Assembly (NCBI GenBank): GCA_900553865.1
Contig: USFC01000019.1
Coordinates: 1-21,230 of the forward strand
Source: an uncultured Clostridium sp.
GTDB taxonomy: Bacteria; Bacillota; Clostridia; TANB77; CAG-508
Direction: 5' to 3'
Length of the DNA: 21,230 bases
Part shown: positions 16,796 through 21,230 of the stretch, in pieces
Numbering within the stretch: position 1 is the stretch's first letter
Layout: each line of letters opens with the position of its first letter
The notes under the pieces: model-generated
What the model was told of the DNA's origin: nothing
Seen by the model: the letters and a program-made list of their open reading frames with translations, nothing else
Databases searched by the model: none
Translations under genes and position numbers: made by a program

Positions 16796-17535
16796 TTGCA
16801 GGAAACTGGAAAATGAATATGCTTCCAAATGAAGCAATGAGTTTTATAACTGAGTTAGAGCCACATGTAAAAAACGTAAAATGTGAAATAATATTATGTG
16901 TACCATTTACAGATTTATTTTATAGCTTGCTTACAGCACAAAATACAAATATAAAGATAGGTGCACAAAATATGCACTGGGAAGAAGCAGGAGCATACAC
17001 TGGTGAAATAGCGCCTAATATGCTTAAATGTATAAACGTAGAGTATGTTATAATTGGTCATTCAGAAAGAAGACAATATTTTGCAGAAACAGATGAAACA
17101 GTAAATAAAAAAATAAAAGCAGCATTAAAACACGAGTTAAAGCCAATACTTTGCGTAGGAGAAACTTTGAAGCAAAGAGAATTAGGATTAGAAGAAGAAA
17201 TAATAAAACAGCAAATAATTGGAGCATTAGAAGGAATAACAAAAGAACAGATAGAAAAAATAGTTGTTGCTTATGAACCAATTTGGGCTATAGGGACAGG
17301 AAAAGTAGCTACAAAAAATGATGCTAATAATATGATAAAATTAATAAGAAAAGAAATAGAATCACTTTATAATAAAGAAACAGCAAATAATGTAAGCATA
17401 CTATATGGAGGAAGTGTAAATAAAAATAATTCAAAAGAACTATTTGAAACCTCTGATATAGACGGAGCTTTAGTTGGAGGAGCAAGCTTAAAAGTAAGTG
17501 AATTTAATGAAATTATAAAAAATATATCTCTTTAA
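16780..17535 (+). CDS. tpiA: Triose-phosphate isomerase
   Basis: Interconverts dihydroxyacetone phosphate and glyceraldehyde 3-phosphate. At 251 residues it is full length. The catalytic set is intact: Asn9 and Lys11 in GNWKMN, His94 in IIGHSERR, Glu166 in AYEPIWAIGTGK; the phosphate-binding loops YGGSVN and GALVGGASL follow. The start codon lies inside the 3' end of the Nudix gene, with AGAGGAGAG upstream of it inside that gene, so the two are translationally linked. Confidence 0.98.
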   Translation: MRRKIIAGNWKMNMLPNEAMSFITELEPHVKNVKCEIILCVPFTDLFYSLLTAQNTNIKIGAQNMHWEEAGAYTGEIAPNMLKCINVEYVIIGHSERRQYFAETDETVNKKIKAALKHELKPILCVGETLKQRELGLEEEIIKQQIIGALEGITKEQIEKIVVAYEPIWAIGTGKVATKNDANNMIKLIRKEIESLYNKETANNVSILYGGSVNKNNSKELFETSDIDGALVGGASLKVSEFNEIIKNISL

Positions 17536-17600
17536 CAAAAGAAAAAATAGAAAATTAAATGTAATATAAGATGAAAGATAGAAAGAAAGAGGTAATAAAA

Positions 17601-19130
17601 ATGAAGAATAAATTGACAATGTTAATGATATTAGACGGATTCGGAGAAAATGGAGAAGAAAGAGCAAATGCAGTTAAATTGGCGAACACACCTAACATAG
17701 ATAAATTAATGAAAACTTGTCCAACTACAGATATTCATACAAGTGGCCTAGATGTAGGACTTCCAGAAGGACAAATGGGAAATTCAGAAGTAGGACATAC
17801 AAATATAGGTGCAGGAAGAATTGTATACCAAGAATTAACAAGAATTACAAAATCAATAGAAGATGGTGATTTTTTTACAAACGAAGAATTTGTAGCTGCT
17901 ATTGAAAATTGTAAAAAATATAATTCAAAATTACACATAATTGGCTTATTATCTAATGGTGGTGTACACAGCCATATACGTCACTTATTTGGATTACTAG
18001 AACTTGCCAAAAGAAGAGATTTTGAAGATGTTTATGTGCATTGCTTTATGGATGGAAGAGATACACCGCCATCTTCAGGAGAATCTTTTATATCTGAATT
18101 AGAAGAAAAAATGAAAGAAAAAGGCGTAGGTAAAATAGCAACAATTACAGGAAGATTTTATGCAATGGATAGAGATAAAAGGTGGCAAAGAGTTGAAAAA
18201 GCATACAATGCATTAGTAAAAGGAGAAGGAGAAAAAGCAACCTCTGCAATTGGTGCGGTAGAAAGCTCTTACCAAAAGGAAATATTTGACGAATTCATAG
18301 AACCAACAGTAATAGTAAATGGCGAAACCCCAGTTGCTACAATAGGTAAACATGATAGTGTGATTTTCTACAACTATAGACCAGATAGAGCAAGAGAAAT
18401 AACTAGAGCATTAGTAGATAAAGAATTTAATGAATTTGAAGTAGAAAAAGATTTAGATTTATATTATGTATGTATGACAAGTTATGATGAAACAATGCCT
18501 AATGTTCATATAGCTTTCAAAAAAGAAGAATTAAAAAACACTTTTGGTGAATATATTTCAAATAAAGGGTTAACTCAATTAAGAATTGCTGAAACTGAAA
18601 AATATGCGCATGTTACCTTTTTCTTTAATGGAGGAGAAGAAAAGCAATATAAAGGAGAAGATAGAATTTTAGTACCTTCTCCAAAAGTAGAAACATATGA
18701 CTTAAAACCAGAAATGAGTGCATATGAAGTAACAGACAAAGTAGTAGAAGCAATTAATTCAGAAAAATATGATTGTATAATTTTAAATTATGCTAACCCA
18801 GATATGGTAGGTCACACAGGAAATTTAGAAGCAGCAATAAAAGCAATAGAAACAATAGATGAATGTGTAGGAAGAGTAGTAGAAGCAGTTCAAAAACAAG
18901 AAGGAGTACTTTTAATTACAGCAGACCATGGAAATGCAGAGCAAATGATAGACTATAAAACAGGGGAACCACACACTGCACATACAACAAATCCTGTTCC
19001 ACTAATATTAGTTGGAATGGAAGAGGCTAAATTAAAAGAAGGAAAACTTGCAGATATAGCACCAACAATGCTTGATATAATGCATTTAGAAAAGCCAGAA
19101 GAAATGACAGGAGAAAGTTTACTAGTTTAA
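17601..19130 (+). CDS. gpmI: 2,3-bisphosphoglycerate-independent phosphoglycerate mutase
   Basis: Manganese-dependent enzyme of the alkaline-phosphatase superfamily that converts 3- to 2-phosphoglycerate. I start it at ATG 17601, with AGAGG 8 bases upstream, giving 509 residues, the length of characterised clostridial and bacillar enzymes; the in-frame ATG at 17571 has no ribosome binding site. Asp12 (ILDGFG) and Ser62 ([14 protein letters not shown]), which carries the phosphoryl group, match the Geobacillus enzyme. [12 protein letters not shown] and the metal site ADHGNAEQM (Asp442, His443), then [11 protein letters not shown], are intact. This mutase type is strongly pH and Mn dependent in spore formers, relevant to the spore's 3-phosphoglycerate store. 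Enolase does not follow. Confidence 0.98.
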   Translation: MKNKLTMLMILDGFGENGEERANAVKLANTPNIDKLMKTCPTTDIHTSGLDVGLPEGQMGNSEVGHTNIGAGRIVYQELTRITKSIEDGDFFTNEEFVAAIENCKKYNSKLHIIGLLSNGGVHSHIRHLFGLLELAKRRDFEDVYVHCFMDGRDTPPSSGESFISELEEKMKEKGVGKIATITGRFYAMDRDKRWQRVEKAYNALVKGEGEKATSAIGAVESSYQKEIFDEFIEPTVIVNGETPVATIGKHDSVIFYNYRPDRAREITRALVDKEFNEFEVEKDLDLYYVCMTSYDETMPNVHIAFKKEELKNTFGEYISNKGLTQLRIAETEKYAHVTFFFNGGEEKQYKGEDRILVPSPKVETYDLKPEMSAYEVTDKVVEAINSEKYDCIILNYANPDMVGHTGNLEAAIKAIETIDECVGRVVEAVQKQEGVLLITADHGNAEQMIDYKTGEPHTAHTTNPVPLILVGMEEAKLKEGKLADIAPTMLDIMHLEKPEEMTGESLLV

Positions 19131-19144
19131 AAGTTGGAGGCGTT

Positions 19145-19960
19145 ATGGAAAATACACCAAGAATAAGGAGTTTATACGCAAAAATACAAACACAGTTATT
19201 TTATATGATACCGGAAAAGTGGGAAAAAATTTATTTATATGCTTCAGTAGTAGAAAAAGCAAATAATGTACAAACAGGAGAAATGTTTTTTTACTATTTT
19301 CCAAAAGGAATATTAAAGAAAAATCCAATAAATGTGTATGAAATTCCTTACTTATATAACATAGATGAAGAAGCGTACAATGTTCTAACAAATAAATTAT
19401 ACGAAACAATAAAAGAGCTAAGAAATGAATTTAAAAAAGCTGAGATGGAATTGTGGTCAAACCTTACAATATCAATAGCAAATTTAAAATTCGAAGTAGT
19501 GTATAATTATGAAGATTTAGGAAAAAGCGAATATACTAGTGAAGAAAGGCGTATAATTTGGAATTATAGATATTTAAAATTTCCAATAGAGAGATTTTCT
19601 AAAAGAGAAAGAAAAATGATAGAAAAATATCTAGCAGAAGAATATTTTTCAAATGTAAAAATAGAAAAATATTCAGAAGGCATGTATAATTTTAAAGTGC
19701 ATAATATTATAGAATACAATAAAGAAGAAAATGTGCCAGACAAAAGTGAGAATGAAGTAAAAGCGAAAAAGCAAGAAATAGATGAAAACATGGATTTTGA
19801 AACAAGACACAAAAAATTAGATAAATATGAAATTTATAAAAGGCAAAAAGAAGAAAAAGAAAAAAGAAAAAATCAAGAATTTGCAACTAAAAAAATAGAA
19901 AATAATATAGAAAAAAGCCAAAGCGAGGCAGTAACAAAAAGCCAAATATTAAACTTTTGA
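19145..19960 (+). CDS. YezG/DUF600-family immunity-like protein with charged C-terminal extension
   Basis: Residues 1 to about 150 carry the pattern of the YezG (DUF600) family: MIPEKWEKIYLYASVVEKA, GEMFFYYFPKG, YEIPYLYNIDEE, LWSNLTISI and a NYEDLGKSEY/RRIIWNYRYL block. Bacillus YezG is the antitoxin of the LXG polymorphic toxin YeeF. From about residue 155 on the protein is Lys/Glu/Asn-rich, low in complexity and probably coiled or disordered, unlike the compact family. GGAGG at 19136-19140 is 4 bases before the ATG, and only 14 bases separate it from gpmI, so it rides on the glycolytic transcript. No toxin gene is near. The family call is made from memory of the motifs; a role as orphan immunity protein is inference. 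Confidence 0.65.
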   Translation: MENTPRIRSLYAKIQTQLFYMIPEKWEKIYLYASVVEKANNVQTGEMFFYYFPKGILKKNPINVYEIPYLYNIDEEAYNVLTNKLYETIKELRNEFKKAEMELWSNLTISIANLKFEVVYNYEDLGKSEYTSEERRIIWNYRYLKFPIERFSKRERKMIEKYLAEEYFSNVKIEKYSEGMYNFKVHNIIEYNKEENVPDKSENEVKAKKQEIDENMDFETRHKKLDKYEIYKRQKEEKEKRKNQEFATKKIENNIEKSQSEAVTKSQILNF

Positions 19961-19995
19961 CGCTATTTAGAACGTTATCTAAATAGCGTCCTTTT
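19959..19995 (+). terminator. Hairpin terminator at the end of the glycolytic/YezG-like unit
   Basis: A perfect 13-bp stem (GACGCTATTTAGA 19959-19971, TCTAAATAGCGTC 19978-19990) with the 6-base loop ACGTTA, followed by CTTTT. Its first base lies inside the TGA stop of the upstream gene. The GACGC/GCGTC ends and the AACGTT centre echo the hairpin after valS. Confidence 0.75.
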
Positions 19996-20024
19996 AATAA
20001 TGTTATATAAAATGAAAATTTATC

Positions 20025-20053
20025 TTGAAACTTTGGAATATAAGTAATATAAT
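20025..20053 (+). promoter_or_regulatory. Sigma-A-type promoter of the Fe-S scaffold-like gene
   Basis: TTGAAA at 20025-20030 lies exactly 17 bases before a perfect TATAAT at 20048-20053, 60 bases before the start at 20113 and downstream of the preceding terminator. Confidence 0.7.
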
Positions 20054-20112
20054 AATAAAGTAAAAACAAAAGAAATAGAATAATAATGAAAGCTTTGAAA
20101 GGAGAAATGAAA

Positions 20113-20805
20113 ATGATTTATTCAAAAGAAGTAGAAGAAATGTGCAAAGTCGCAAAAGGCGTAGACCATGGACCAGCACCAATTCCAGAAGAAGGAAAAT
20201 GGGTTAAAGCAAAAGAAATAAAAGATATTTCTGGTTTAACACATGGTATTGGTTGGTGTGCACCTCAACAAGGAGCTTGTAAATTAACATTAAACGTAAA
20301 AGAAGGGGTTATACAAGAAGCATTAGTAGAAACAGTAGGATGTTCAGGTATGACACACTCAGCTGCAATGGCAGGTGAAATATTAGTAGGAAAAACAATA
20401 TTAGAAGCATTAAACACAGACTTAGTATGTGATGCTATAAATACTGCAATGAGAGAACTATTTTTACAAATAGTATATGGTAGAACACAATCTGCTTTCT
20501 CAGAAGGAGGACTTCCAATAGGAGCAGGAATGGAAGATTTAGGTAAAGGACATAGAAGCCAAGTAGGTACAATCTATTCAACACTTTCAAAAGGACCAAG
20601 ATACCTAGAACTTGCCGAAGGTTACATAGTAGAAATTGGTTTAGACAAAGACGACCAAATAATAGGTTACAAATATGTAAATATGGGAAAAATGATGGAC
20701 TTTATTAAATCAGGAATAGATGCAAATGAAGCAATTGAAAAAGCTTCAGGAACTTATGGAAGATTTGATGAAGCTGTTAAGAAGATAGACCCAAGAGAGG
20801 AATAG
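20113..20805 (+). CDS. NifU-N-like iron-sulfur cluster assembly scaffold-like protein
   Basis: A 230-residue soluble protein of the scaffold-like family that I associate with the neighbour gene called GGGtGRT in Clostridia. Cysteines sit in a NifU/IscU-like arrangement: GWCAPQQGACK (Cys49, Cys56), ETVGCSGMTHS (Cys77) and LVCDAI (Cys106). The TVGCSG block resembles the second cysteine loop of IscU/NifU. The C-terminal part has a second conserved region (GKGHRSQVGTIYST). AGGAG at 20100-20104 fits ATG 20113 (8 bases); ATG 20086 would place this site within the gene. It has its own promoter. The exact role is unproven; the usual GGGtGRT partner is not next to it here. Confidence 0.7.
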   Translation: MIYSKEVEEMCKVAKGVDHGPAPIPEEGKWVKAKEIKDISGLTHGIGWCAPQQGACKLTLNVKEGVIQEALVETVGCSGMTHSAAMAGEILVGKTILEALNTDLVCDAINTAMRELFLQIVYGRTQSAFSEGGLPIGAGMEDLGKGHRSQVGTIYSTLSKGPRYLELAEGYIVEIGLDKDDQIIGYKYVNMGKMMDFIKSGIDANEAIEKASGTYGRFDEAVKKIDPREE

Positions 20806-20806
20806 A

Positions 20807-21115
20807 ATGGACAAATTTGGTTTAGAAGAAAATGTAATAAAAGACATAGTAAATATATTAAAAAAATATCCAGAAGTAGAAAGAGCAGTAATATTTGGCT
20901 CAAGGGCAAGAGGCAATTATAGGAAAGGTTCAGATATTGATATTGCTTTATTTGGTGATAAACTTACCAGTTCGATAAATACTAAAATTTTTTATGAAAT
21001 AGAAGATTTGTACTTGATTTATAAAATTGATTTAATTAATTTTAATACATTATTAAAAGAGGAACTATTGACGAAAGATATTTTAAAAGAAGGAGTAGAA
21101 ATATATGCCAAATAA
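20807..21115 (+). CDS. MNT-type nucleotidyltransferase (MntA-like antitoxin or minimal nucleotidyltransferase)
   Basis: A 102-residue protein with the pol-beta nucleotidyltransferase signature IFGSRARG (29-36) and GSDIDIAL, giving Asp43 and Asp45, with Asp75 (KIDLINF) as third metal ligand. All three carboxylates are intact. Such minimal nucleotidyltransferases pair with HEPN proteins; in characterised MntA-HepT systems the MNT protein AMPylates the HEPN toxin. The start lies one base after the stop of the scaffold gene, using GAGAGG (20795-20800) inside that gene, and its 3' end overlaps the HEPN gene by 11 bases. This implies it is translated from the scaffold transcript. Confidence 0.88.
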   Translation: MDKFGLEENVIKDIVNILKKYPEVERAVIFGSRARGNYRKGSDIDIALFGDKLTSSINTKIFYEIEDLYLIYKIDLINFNTLLKEELLTKDILKEGVEIYAK

Positions 21116-21230
21116 TTTAATGGAAAGTTACGAAAGCTTTAAAAAAGCGTATTTAAAGCTTAAAGAATTTATAGAAACAGATGAGCAAACAGAAAAAGAT
21201 AGGGCTGCGATAATTCATGCATATGAATAT
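21105..21230 (+). CDS. HEPN/HI0074-family nucleotidyltransferase substrate-binding protein, 3'-truncated
   Basis: Forty-two residues are visible before the window ends. The start is ATG 21105 with AAGGAG at 21090-21095, overlapping the end of the MNT gene. The sequence ends in DRAAIIHAYEY, which fits the R-x-x-x-I-x-x-F/Y-E-F/Y motif at the N-terminus of HI0074-type HEPN partners. The typical RX4-6H ribonuclease motif would lie beyond the window, so whether this is a toxic HepT or a benign partner cannot be seen. Confidence 0.7.
   Translation, partial: MPNNLMESYESFKKAYLKLKEFIETDEQTEKDRAAIIHAYEY

Noticed and set aside
17571..17600. Upstream in-frame ATG as gpmI start
   Set aside because: No ribosome binding site precedes it, while 17601 has one and gives the standard protein length.

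Overview
The window is 21.2 kb of AT-rich DNA. Every gene reads on the + strand, Shine-Dalgarno sequences are strong (GGAGG-type), and codon use is dominated by AGA, ATA and TTA. A complete forespore sigma-factor operon next to engulfment genes, together with the glycolytic gene order and an iron-sulfur scaffold type common in gut anaerobes, points to an endospore-forming member of the Clostridia, probably an uncultured intestinal lineage. The species cannot be told from the sequence. No tRNA, rRNA, CRISPR array, transposase or prophage gene was seen.

Layout. 1-1613: 3' three quarters of recG, whose first ~750 bp have clearly different base and codon usage from the rest. 1641-2812: an aldose-epimerase-like gene and a small two-helix membrane protein. 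2865-5546: valS. 5547-5800: terminator hairpin, a REP-like repeat, two tandem Spo0A-box-like sites and a sigma-A-type promoter. 5801-9337: sporulation block spoIIAA-spoIIAB-sigF-spoIID-spoIIQ, which covers forespore sigma-F activation (SpoIIAA/AB/SigF) and the engulfment machinery (SpoIID in the mother cell, SpoIIQ in the forespore). 9338-9756: a geneless stretch with another REP-like copy and a 224-bp nested inverted-repeat element. 9757-13551: addA (recombination helicase-nuclease) without addB nearby, carrying REP-like sequence inside its reading frame and at its 3' end. 13676-19130: central glycolysis, gap-pgk-nudix-tpiA-gpmI, interrupted between gap and pgk by a second nested palindrome. 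19145-19960: a YezG/DUF600-type immunity-like gene closing that transcription unit, followed by a hairpin terminator. 20113-21230: an Fe-S scaffold-like gene, then a nucleotidyltransferase (MNT) and a HEPN partner gene cut by the window end.

How the genes work together. Gap, Pgk, TpiA and GpmI convert triose phosphates to 2-phosphoglycerate; enolase and pyruvate kinase are not in the window. The sporulation genes form one developmental module, and the intergenic DNA in front of it carries the signals expected for Spo0A control. RecG and AddA both serve recombination repair but lie in separate units.

The most unusual content is not a protein. It is two classes of non-coding repeat: (a) short REP-like palindromes built around GGGACGTTTCC and TGACGCA/TGCGTCA, which lie between genes and also have been absorbed into addA coding sequence; (b) two long nested inverted-repeat elements (9402-9625 and 14712-14845) with GC-richer cores that seem to share a degenerate motif in opposite orientation.
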